Below, in pieces: positions 46,861-51,900 of a stretch of DNA of 51,900 nt. Origin of the DNA: a virus; the IMG/VR virus record IMGVR_UViG_3300036981_000213, positions 1 through 51,900 of that record, one strand, 5' to 3'. A model generated the notes under the pieces. It did no database searches. It was not told the DNA's origin and saw only the letters and a list, made by a program, of their open reading frames with translations. The translations under genes were made by a program, and so were the position numbers. Position 1 is the stretch's first letter; each line of letters starts with the position of its first letter.

Positions 46861-47156
46861 GCCCATCCTCCTAGCGTCACCGAGTATTCCCGCTGGGTAG
46901 GAGCGCCCCAGTATCGTTTCCGTCCTACAAAGAAGGCGGGCGCCTTTCCGTCAATGTCGGCACACCTTTGGCAGATCATACTGTTTCCGCGCTTGATCGC
47001 TACCTTGTTTCCGCAGTCGCAGAACTGTCTTAGCAGTGTGTTGTCGGGTTGGGGTGCGCGGCCATCCTGCGTAGGTGCCTGATGTGTCGAGCCTTTGTCG
47101 CGCAGTCCATTCGCGGTGTCAGGCTCCAACGGGTTATACGTTGCGCGCAAATTCAT
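46857..47156 (-). CDS. 99-residue zinc-ribbon protein
   Basis: ATG 47156 overlaps the upstream stop. C-D-C-G-N-K-V and I-C-Q-R-C-A-D-I-D-G form a zinc ribbon in the middle, with R-K-R-Y-W-G near the end. Possibly nucleic-acid binding. Unknown function. Confidence 0.7.
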   Translation of the reverse strand: MNLRATYNPLEPDTANGLRDKGSTHQAPTQDGRAPQPDNTLLRQFCDCGNKVAIKRGNSMICQRCADIDGKAPAFFVGRKRYWGAPTQREYSVTLGGWA

Positions 47157-47380
47157 TTGAAAAGTTGGGAGATAAGTTCGCAGACCTGCTTGCCGTTTTC
47201 CGTGCTCGTTAGCGACCACGCCAGCGTTGCCAGTGCGGTTAGCAAAGCGAGCGTTAGTATCTTCGCGCGGAAGAAAGCTAGCTCTTGGTCGAGCCGCTCT
47301 TGGTAGCGTTGGAATTTAAGATCAACGCCGCGCTTATGGGCTGCGTCAATGTCGCGGTGCATGGCTGGTGTTGTTTTCAT
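47153..47380 (-). CDS. 75-residue membrane protein
   Basis: ATG 47380 overlaps the upstream TGA. Basic helical N-terminus (H-R-D-I-D-A-A-H-K-R), then one transmembrane helix (I-L-T-L-A-L-L-T-A-L-A-T-L-A-W-S) at about residues 44-61, and a short outer/periplasmic tail. Early membrane proteins can exclude superinfecting phages; this is only a guess. Confidence 0.75.
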   Translation of the reverse strand: MKTTPAMHRDIDAAHKRGVDLKFQRYQERLDQELAFFRAKILTLALLTALATLAWSLTSTENGKQVCELISQLFK

Positions 47381-47595
47381 TCGATATTCACCCAAACGCC
47401 GTTTTCGTGGCGCTGGAATTTGAGCCGTGCCAGCATGGCCTCCGCGTCGTTGCGCCGGATGACGCACTCACCGAGTGCCTTGACCGTCGCGCGGACCTGA
47501 GCCGCGAAGGCGTCACGGTCGGCGCAGGCCAGTTGATATTTGCTGAGAGCAACAAACTTGTTGGCGAGGAAGGTAGATAAGTCAGGATTAGTCAT
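47377..47595 (-). CDS. 72-residue protein
   Basis: From ATG 47595, 6 nt after the stop of the ribbon-helix-helix-like gene. A-L-S-K-Y-Q-L-A-C-A-D-R-D-A-F-A-A-Q-V-R is a helix; the end has a strand F-Q-R-H-E-N-G-V-W-V-N-I-E. Unknown family. Confidence 0.7.
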   Translation of the reverse strand: MTNPDLSTFLANKFVALSKYQLACADRDAFAAQVRATVKALGECVIRRNDAEAMLARLKFQRHENGVWVNIE

Positions 47596-47601
47596 GCCGG
47601 A

Positions 47602-47772
47602 TTAGTTAGCGGGTTTCGTGCCACGTTTGGACTTAGGCTTTGCGTTGATCGCCGCTGCCAGTTCGCGGTTCACAAGCTGCGTGAGCGACGGAGCAAAAGG
47701 GTTGTTGCGATAGAACGAAAGCAGCTTGTCGCAGATGTAGCCTTGAATACGGACGTGGCGTGTTTTGCTCAT
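47602..47772 (-). CDS. 56-residue ribbon-helix-helix-like protein
   Basis: ATG 47772 overlaps the upstream TGA. The order strand (R-H-V-R-I-Q-G), helix (C-D-K-L-L-S-F-Y-R-N), helix (L-T-Q-L-V-N-R-E-L-A-A-A-I) and a basic tail fits an Arc/CopG-type DNA-binding dimer. Could regulate early genes. Too short for routine calling. Confidence 0.65.
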   Translation of the reverse strand: MSKTRHVRIQGYICDKLLSFYRNNPFAPSLTQLVNRELAAAINAKPKSKRGTKPAN

Positions 47773-48176
47773 TGTCCTTCCATTGTTACGTTTGCATTTA
47801 CCGAAAGAGATTTTTGTTCAAACAAAGCTCGCAGACTAAGGCAAAGTTCATGTCCGAAATTTTCGCTAGATGCTCTGTCAAAATAATGTTTGTTTTCAAT
47901 TACATTGGCCAGCGTAAGGATTGCCGCAGCTACATCGCTGCTGGTTTCGGATCGCATATCATTGAATGAGTGCAATGTGTTATTCATTTGGTGTGGGGCA
48001 GATTGGAACATTGTGGGGCACTTGTCAAAATCTATTTTGACGATTCCTCGCAACTCGCCATCCTTCAACGCCTTAAAATTCCCCTTGCAATCTGGCGCGG
48101 CATACTCTACGCAAACGGTATAGAAATGGACGCGAACGACGTTTGCCTTGCGATTGATGATTTCCAGCTCCTTCAC
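47769..48176 (-). CDS. 135-residue early protein, GTG start
   Basis: It begins K-E-L-E-I-I-N-R-K-A-N-V-V-R-V-H-F-Y-T-V-C-V-E-Y and contains C-K-G-N-F-K-A-L-K-D-G-E-L. It is richer in Lys, Asn and A+T than its neighbours, which suggests recent acquisition. First clear gene of the leftward early unit. Unknown function. Confidence 0.65.
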   Translation of the reverse strand: MKELEIINRKANVVRVHFYTVCVEYAAPDCKGNFKALKDGELRGIVKIDFDKCPTMFQSAPHQMNNTLHSFNDMRSETSSDVAAAILTLANVIENKHYFDRASSENFGHELCLSLRALFEQKSLSVNANVTMEGQ

Positions 48177-48332
48177 CGGACACTGGCAGCGGACGCTCGC
48201 GCCGCCTCGCTACGGCGCGCGGATCGTGCGGCAATGGCGATGGTGCGGCGCTGGGACAAAGCCTCTACGCTCGCCGCGCTGCGGCCTCTGCGGACGCATT
48301 TGCAACGGGCGTTTGTCGTGCTCGCGGAGTAG
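48126..48332 (+). CDS. Possible divergent 68-residue protein
   Basis: ATG 48126 opens a rightward frame starting D-A-N-D-V-C-L-A-I-D-D-F-Q-L-L, then an Ala/Arg helix (A-A-S-L-R-R-A-D-R-A-A-M-A-M-V-R-R-W). It overlaps the first 51 nt of the leftward gene at 48176. Plausible small regulator, but might be chance. Confidence 0.4.
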   Translation: MDANDVCLAIDDFQLLHRTLAADARAASLRRADRAAMAMVRRWDKASTLAALRPLRTHLQRAFVVLAE

Positions 48333-48570
48333 CCGGAAAGATTCCGCTTGCGCTAATTTCCTGCAATCTTTCATCAGTCCTAAGCCTCTCACAATCCAGC
48401 GACAATGAGAGACAACCAATTTTGATCTCGCGATCTTCACAACAAAGCCGCGATTATGCGAAGTTTTTGGACCTGACCGGAGAAGCCGGACGCCAAAAAA
48501 AGCAGCCGAAAATTGTTCCACAAGCCGAGCAACCGACTTTGCTCTAGCTCTGCTGTCCTGGCACTAAAAT
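48333..48570. other. Control region between early and late leftward units
   Basis: About 240 non-coding bases. CTCTCA (near 48387) and TGAGAG (near 48407) form an inverted repeat with a 14-nt centre. TTGTGA-like boxes recur on the leftward strand. Likely holds the early promoter and its operators. No gene is called. Confidence 0.5.
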
Positions 48571-48635
48571 GCGCCGAGGTGTATGAGGGTCAGACAAAAC
48601 CCACCCGGCCCTCGCGGGAGCGGGCACCTCGGCGC
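48571..48635 (-). terminator. Large stem-loop ending the late unit
   Basis: GCGCCGAGGTG (48571-48581) pairs perfectly with CACCTCGGCGC (48625-48635). Inside, GAGGG (48585-48589) and CCCTC (48609-48613) can pair. On the leftward strand the stem is followed by ATTTTAG. It lies 5 nt after the last lysis-region stop codon (48641), so it probably terminates the whole late unit or stabilises its 3' end. Confidence 0.65.
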
Positions 48636-48640
48636 AAAGC

Positions 48641-48724
48641 TTAGTCCTTGTGCGTCCACCGCAGCAGTCCGGCGAGAGCCAGCGTTGCTGCGATCCAGCA
48701 CAAAGCGCAGTAAGGGTCTTTCAT
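48641..48724 (-). CDS. 27-residue membrane micro-protein
   Basis: ATG 48724 overlaps the upstream TGA (ATGA). One hydrophobic helix (A-L-C-W-I-A-A-T-L-A-L-A-G-L-L) after a short start and a basic end. The last gene of the late unit, near the lysis block. Could be a small lysis or membrane accessory protein. Confidence 0.55.
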   Translation of the reverse strand: MKDPYCALCWIAATLALAGLLRWTHKD

Positions 48725-48822
48725 GGCTGCGACCTCACCGCGATCCAGACAACCCAGAGAAAGAGAATCCCGCCGAGTATCCCGATGAACGAGACGCCGA
48801 AGGAATAGGAGTCGGCAATCAT
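48721..48822 (-). CDS. 33-residue membrane micro-protein
   Basis: ATG 48822 overlaps the upstream TGA. One strong transmembrane helix (F-I-G-I-L-G-G-I-L-F-L-W-V-V-W-I-A-V). It is coupled to another membrane micro-protein downstream. Similar pairs occur beside holin genes; function unproven. Confidence 0.6.
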   Translation of the reverse strand: MIADSYSFGVSFIGILGGILFLWVVWIAVRSQP

Positions 48823-49061
48823 AGGTTTTCGTCCAGCAGTTTCAAAATTCCAAGCCAGTTTTCCTTGGTCTTGAAATAAACTTCCATCGTGGTTGCGCCT
48901 CCTTTTTCGTTCATGAGATAGATGTCAAGTCCATAGAGAAGCGTGTCGTCTTTATAGGCGTAGTAGCCTTTGAAGTCAATTTGGTTGAAGGTGAACATGA
49001 CGTAGCCATCTACGTAAATCTTAACGCGACCGTTGAAGATTTTGAATCCGTATTTTGTCAC
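48819..49061 (-). CDS. 80-residue beta-rich protein
   Basis: GTG 49061 overlaps the endolysin stop (GTGA). It has alternating hydrophobic strands: Y-G-F-K-I-F-N-G-R-V-K-I-Y-V-D-G-Y-V-M-F-T-F, then L-Y-G-L-D-I-Y-L. It is more A+T-rich than neighbours. It could be a small late accessory protein. Unknown. Confidence 0.7.
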   Translation of the reverse strand: MTKYGFKIFNGRVKIYVDGYVMFTFNQIDFKGYYAYKDDTLLYGLDIYLMNEKGGATTMEVYFKTKENWLGILKLLDENL

Positions 49062-49567
49062 ACGGTGAAGCGGATTCGCGCCCGCACGTTGCTGGCCTTG
49101 CGCGTGTTTTTCTTATAGACTCCATCACCGTTGCGCCCCTCGTCATCGCCTGCGTTACCCTCCACCGTTTGCATGGTGTTGGACGTAGGGGTTTTTACAC
49201 ACAGACCGATATGCGATACGTTATCGAAAACCAGAATGTCACCGGCTTCAATGTCCTGCCATGAGGGACGCATCTTGGTCGAGGTGGTGGAGTCTTGTTC
49301 CTTAGACCAGCGAATGAAGTCCCACGCCCCCGCTGTGACCGGTCGGCGGAATGTCTTGGTCTGAGGAATCTCCAAAGCATATAGCGCCTCACGCACAAGC
49401 CAGCAGATGAACGCTGCACACCAATACCAAGACTCGGCAGGGTTGAGGCTCGTGGCTCCCTTGTATTCGTTGACCCGTGGCCCCTTGTTGCTGCCAAGCG
49501 GGACTTCGCGCACGCCGACCTCTGCCAAGGCAAGCGAGACGAGCTTGGCGGGAATACGTGCGCTCAT
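49058..49567 (-). CDS. Endolysin (CHAP amidase/endopeptidase)
   Basis: This is a 169-residue CHAP-type protein. Cys50 in W-Y-W-C-A-A-F is the nucleophile; His119 in V-S-H-I-G-L-C and the acidic/Asn residues in V-E-G-N-A-G complete the site. The early segment G-V-R-E-V-P-L-G-S-N-K-G-P is common in phage lysins. No signal peptide, so it needs the holin. Stops and starts overlap both neighbours. Confidence 0.9.
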   Translation of the reverse strand: MSARIPAKLVSLALAEVGVREVPLGSNKGPRVNEYKGATSLNPAESWYWCAAFICWLVREALYALEIPQTKTFRRPVTAGAWDFIRWSKEQDSTTSTKMRPSWQDIEAGDILVFDNVSHIGLCVKTPTSNTMQTVEGNAGDDEGRNGDGVYKKNTRKASNVRARIRFTV

Positions 49568-49704
49568 TTTCCGTGTTGCTTGGAAAGTGTAACCTTGGTG
49601 CCGATGCTCCGGCCATCCTTACCGGTGTAGTCGAGAGCAATCGTCGTGTCGTAGCCAGCGCAGCCGGCCAGCGCGATACAGAGCGCGCCGAGTAGGAGTT
49701 TCAT
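49564..49704 (-). CDS. Small lipoprotein of the lysis cassette
   Basis: This is a 46-residue protein with a lipobox L-A-G-C (residues 12-15) after a short hydrophobic signal. The mature part is about 31 residues with Y-T-G-K-D-G-R-S-I-G-T-K-V. It lies between holin and endolysin (TAATG and ATGA overlaps). Outer-membrane spanin-like, although it lacks the usual Pro-rich region and no inner spanin is obvious. Confidence 0.75.
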   Translation of the reverse strand: MKLLLGALCIALAGCAGYDTTIALDYTGKDGRSIGTKVTLSKQHGK

Positions 49705-49883
49705 TATGGTTTGGCTTGAAAGGTCGATGCGATTTTGTGCAGGACTGAGGCAATCGCAAGTATCAGCGGCCAGTAGGTCGAGAGCTGCGGGGGGATGCCT
49801 GGGAGGCTGAGTAGCGTTGCGTCAATCGACAACGGAATTGCCACAACGGCGAGGACAAGAGCTGCGGTTTTGGTTTTGTTCAT
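49704..49883 (-). CDS. Holin-like protein (two transmembrane helices)
   Basis: This is a 59-residue protein from ATG 49883. Helices at about residues 6-25 (A-L-V-L-A-V-V-A-I-P-L) and 36-52 (W-P-L-I-L-A-I-A-S-V-L) with Lys at both ends fit a class II holin. It lies before the lipoprotein and endolysin. Its start overlaps the upstream TGA. Confidence 0.75.
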   Translation of the reverse strand: MNKTKTAALVLAVVAIPLSIDATLLSLPGIPPQLSTYWPLILAIASVLHKIASTFQAKP

Positions 49884-50038
49884 TTGTGTATGGTAATACA
49901 TCCGAGCGCGTGGTCAATGGCCGTGCGCACGACCTGAGCTTCGCTTATGACTCGCGTAAAGGACTGCCGCTTGATCCATTTCGATTGCGCCAGGGTCACG
50001 CCGAGCTTGATAGTTTTTAGGTATTTGGTTTTCTTCAT
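49880..50038 (-). CDS. 52-residue basic protein
   Basis: From ATG 50038, 21 nt after the methyltransferase stop. K-K-T-K-Y-L-K-T-I-K-L-G-V-T-L-A-Q-S-K-W and V-V-R-T-A-I-D-H-A-L-G. Very basic; perhaps ribbon-helix-helix-like. Stop overlaps the holin start. Confidence 0.65.
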   Translation of the reverse strand: MKKTKYLKTIKLGVTLAQSKWIKRQSFTRVISEAQVVRTAIDHALGCITIHK

Positions 50039-50059
50039 GGGATGGTTGGCGCATCGCTC

Positions 50060-51004
50060 TTAGTCGCATATATGCTTGTTCTGGGAACCCGCGCCGCTGT
50101 GTTGCGTGGCCGCGTCGTCGCCCACCAGCTCCGCACCCCCGCCGCCCAAGGAAAGGCACTCTTGCGCCATGCGTTTCGCGATGAGTTCGCAGTATCTTTC
50201 CTCACGCTCAATCCCGATTGCCTTTCGCCCGAGGTCTTTCGCGACTCGCAGCGTTGTCCCGCTTCCCGCGAACGGGTCGAGCACGATTCCACCGGGCGGG
50301 CAGGACGCCTCAATCAGCGGAGACACCAGCGATTCAGGATACGGGCATGGGTGCCCGTCCCCGCTCCGATTCACGCACGGCGGCATTCTCCACACCGACA
50401 TCCTGGCGTTGTGCCGGTCGTCCCAATAGTGCGGCAGCCCAAACCCCCAAAATCCCTCATGCGAGGGCGCGAACCGCTTGCAGTTCAGCGCCATGCTAAT
50501 TCCCCTGTCCCAGATTACTTCCGCGTAGAGCGGCAGGCTTATGAAGCGCAGCGGATGCAGCGCCACGCCCTCGCGGTAGCGCACCTTGTGATTCATCCAC
50601 ACGATGCCCTTGCTCACGTCGGCGCATTCTTTCATCACGCCAGCCAGCCAGCATTGGTAGGCGCTTTCGTCCATGTCGTCGGCGTAGCCTTTGGCCGCGC
50701 GTTCCATCCACAGGTTCACGCCCGCCTTGCGTTCGGCGTGCAGCCCCGATGCCTTGCCGCTTTGCGGCAGCGTGTTATAGGGCGGCGATGTCACCGTGAT
50801 GTCCACGCGGGTAAGCTCCGGCAGGATTTCTTCCGCCTTGCCGTGATAGATGGTGACGCCTCCGGCGCAGTAGTAGGGACGAAGACTCCGCCCATTCCCA
50901 CCAGACCCAGCTTTACGCGGGCACACGCTCGGCTCTAGTTCGGGGTTCCCAGAACCACGCAGTGGAGCGAACAAATCCGCGCCGGTAACGTCTTGCGTGC
51001 TCAC
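50060..51004 (-). CDS. DNA methyltransferase, SPPY type (N4-cytosine-like)
   Basis: This is a 314-residue protein. Motif IV is V-T-S-P-P-Y-N, typical of N4-cytosine enzymes; motif I V-L-D-P-F-A-G-S-G-T-T is near residue 245 (beta-class order). The segment K-G-I-V-W-M-N-H-K lies between. GTG 51004 has GGGAGGG upstream. It sits in the late unit before the lysis genes, so it may act on DNA just before packaging. It is the third DNA methyltransferase of the genome. Confidence 0.9.
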   Translation of the reverse strand: MSTQDVTGADLFAPLRGSGNPELEPSVCPRKAGSGGNGRSLRPYYCAGGVTIYHGKAEEILPELTRVDITVTSPPYNTLPQSGKASGLHAERKAGVNLWMERAAKGYADDMDESAYQCWLAGVMKECADVSKGIVWMNHKVRYREGVALHPLRFISLPLYAEVIWDRGISMALNCKRFAPSHEGFWGFGLPHYWDDRHNARMSVWRMPPCVNRSGDGHPCPYPESLVSPLIEASCPPGGIVLDPFAGSGTTLRVAKDLGRKAIGIEREERYCELIAKRMAQECLSLGGGGAELVGDDAATQHSGAGSQNKHICD

Positions 51005-51032
51005 GGAGTCCCTCCCGGCGCGGCTTTGTCGC

Positions 51033-51302
51033 TCACCGCGACGCTAGGCCCCTTCTCTCTCCGACTAAGGCTTTCCCCATTGAGGTTTCGAGGCATCGGT
51101 CGGAGCACCACGCCACGCGCCGGTTCGGAGTCACGATCCCTATCGGGTGGTTTCCGTTCGCTCCACAGTTGTCGCACCTACCCATCTCACTGGAGCGAAG
51201 AATCTTCGCGGCATCGGTTTCCGTGGTCGCGGCGGTCCGCGCCTGTTGTGCTTTGTAGAGCGCATCTGCGGCCCCATACGTGTGTAGTTGGTCGTGCTTT
51301 AT
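51033..51302 (-). CDS. 89-residue zinc-binding protein with apparent ATA start
   Basis: An 89-codon leftward frame lies between the 90-residue gene and the methyltransferase. It has an Ala/Thr-rich helix (A-D-A-L-Y-K-A-Q-Q-A-R-T) and a clear zinc module: C-D-N-C-G-A-N-G and W-C-S-D-R-C-L-E. The only in-frame start near the GGAGG site is ATA at 51302, three bases after it; the next in-frame ATG would remove the helix. Either ATA initiates, or a mutation/assembly error changed ATG. Ends at TGA 51033. Confidence 0.6.
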   Translation of the reverse strand: MKHDQLHTYGAADALYKAQQARTAATTETDAAKILRSSEMGRCDNCGANGNHPIGIVTPNRRVAWCSDRCLETSMGKALVGERRGLASR

Positions 51303-51312
51303 AGTCCTCCGG

Positions 51313-51585
51313 TCACAGTTTCACGCGCTCAGTCTCTACCTCAGTTCCCACGTTCGGCGAATCCAGTTCTTGCGGTTGCCGTAGCTTTCCAGCTTCGCGC
51401 AGATGGACGCGGACGTTGTTCCACTCCGTCCAGTTCTTCGGTTTCCCGTCGTCCGTGCGTCCATATTTCCATTCGACGAGCCCAACATCCCAGAGCATTT
51501 CATCCCATGCCCACGCGGACAAACGCCTAACAATGCGCTGCACCGAACTCGCCTCCTGTGTGTTGTTGTCGTTTTCAGTAGTCAT
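51313..51585 (-). CDS. 90-residue protein
   Basis: From ATG 51585. It has S-V-Q-R-I-V-R-R-L-S-A-W-A-W-D-E-M-L-W and W-T-E-W-N-N-V-R-V-H-L-R-E-A-G. Trp-rich, soluble. It follows the PAS gene end by about 145 nt. Unknown. Confidence 0.7.
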   Translation of the reverse strand: MTTENDNNTQEASSVQRIVRRLSAWAWDEMLWDVGLVEWKYGRTDDGKPKNWTEWNNVRVHLREAGKLRQPQELDSPNVGTEVETERVKL

Positions 51586-51597
51586 AAAGTCTGTGTT

Positions 51598-51663
51598 TCA
51601 GTCCACCGTTTCTCTCAGCGAGTCGGTGAGCTTTTTGTCAGGTTGCATCTCTGGTGTATTCAT
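51598..51663 (-). CDS. Possible 21-residue peptide
   Basis: ATG 51663 opens N-T-P-E-M-Q-P-D-K-K-L-T-D-S-L-R-E in the gap between the PAS gene stop and the next gene. A GGGGC stretch precedes it. Too short to be sure. Confidence 0.3.
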   Translation of the reverse strand: MNTPEMQPDKKLTDSLRETVD

Positions 51664-51731
51664 AACTGCCCCTATTTCGCCCCCGTTTATCCTCTTGGCA
51701 AGAAAAACTTTCAGCCTTTTTTTGACCAGCC

Positions 51732-51900
51732 CTACGCCGACGCCTCGACCAGCACCGGATGATACCGGCACTTCCCCCACATCCGAATTACTTTTCCGTG
51801 CTCGTCCCGCAACACCTCTTCGCTGCTCGCAATGATATTTACCAGCTCCGATTTGCCCCGCGTAATGGCGTAAGCCTGCACATACTCATAGTCATTAACG
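51732..51900 (-). CDS. PAS-domain protein, 3' end (same gene as 1-619)
   Basis: This is the C-terminal part of the gene that starts at 619, read through the duplicated end. It holds the last PAS strands (K-V-I-R-M-W-G-K) and a short tail ending V-E-A-S-A before the TAG at 51734-51732. The two mismatches with the left copy are silent, so the frame appears to be under protein-level constraint. Counted once, the gene is 636 bp in the circular genome. Confidence 0.8.
   Translation of the reverse strand, partial: VNDYEYVQAYAITRGKSELVNIIASSEEVLRDEHGKVIRMWGKCRYHPVLVEASA
51749..51900. repeat. Terminal direct repeat, right copy
   Basis: This copy matches 1-152 at 150 of 152 positions, so window position 1 corresponds to 51749. 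The reading frame entering from the left end continues in frame here and reaches its stop at 51732, which supports true circularity over a chance repeat. Confidence 0.95.

Noticed and set aside
48330-48400. CTGATGA on the leftward strand as a second hammerhead
   Set aside because: A possible stem follows, but GAA and a stem III with a cleavage site are missing. A similar CTGATGA in the Mom gene (about 40322) also lacks the rest.
48210-48521. 103-codon leftward frame in the control region
   Set aside because: No ribosome site, Arg/Leu-rich without a pattern, and it crosses inverted repeats.
50042-50938. 298-codon rightward frame opposite the SPPY methyltransferase
   Set aside because: His/Arg/Pro-rich shadow; the leftward methyltransferase motifs are decisive.
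1-51900. tRNA genes, CRISPR arrays, insertion sequences, integrase and attachment sites
   Set aside because: No GTTCGANTC-type T-arm with acceptor stem, no regularly spaced repeats, no transposase or integrase motifs were seen.

Overview
The window is the complete genome of a tailed, podovirus-like bacteriophage, linearised inside a gene. Positions 1-152 recur at 51749-51900 with two mismatches, so the molecule is a circle (or terminally redundant/permuted concatemer) of about 51.75 kb. The host is not identifiable from the sequence. A lipoprotein in the lysis block and sugar-modifying genes suggest a Gram-negative host. Translation uses the standard bacterial code, with GGAGG ribosome sites in places, very many ATGA/GTGA stop-start overlaps, and a group of genes whose leaders are A-rich AAAACC repeats. 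No integrase, DNA polymerase, tRNA or CRISPR array was found.

There are four large transcription units and a few odd ones. (1) A long leftward late unit runs from 26564 down through position 1 and on, via the circle junction, to 48641. In order it encodes a head-tail adaptor-like protein, two further virion proteins, a 2326-residue giant virion protein, the large terminase, a Cys-rich protein, the portal, a scaffold-like protein, a zinc-ribbon protein, an inserted sugar cassette (three glycosyltransferase-like proteins, a WcbI-like protein, a methyltransferase, an epimerase and a sugar C-methyltransferase), the major capsid protein, a tail-fibre-like protein and a membrane PAS-domain protein. 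It continues with a DNA methyltransferase, holin, lipoprotein and CHAP endolysin. (2) A short rightward unit (26637-30043) encodes two tail/virion proteins and a fourth glycosyltransferase-like protein. (3) A leftward unit (34046-30034) encodes a small-terminase-like HTH protein, a winged-helix protein, a large DNA methyltransferase and small proteins. (4) A rightward unit (34230-39497) carries a MoxR/CobS-type ATPase, a partner protein, a DUF2958-like protein and small genes, with a hammerhead ribozyme in the middle. It converges on a leftward early/replication unit (48176-39494) with ERF recombinase, an SSB-like protein, a RusA-like nuclease, a DnaC-like loader, a DNA methyltransferase and a Mom-like DNA-hypermodification protein.

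The strongest observations are: a full-consensus type I hammerhead ribozyme at 38053-38104, predicted to cut three bases before a start codon; a shared palindrome (TTTACG-N7-CGTAAA) inside three promoter-like sites that control capsid, portal and the divergent tail units; the glycosylation/sugar cassette between scaffold and capsid genes; a DNA-modification set of three methyltransferases plus a Mom-like protein; and several very small coupled genes that ordinary gene calling would miss, one of which seems to start at ATA.
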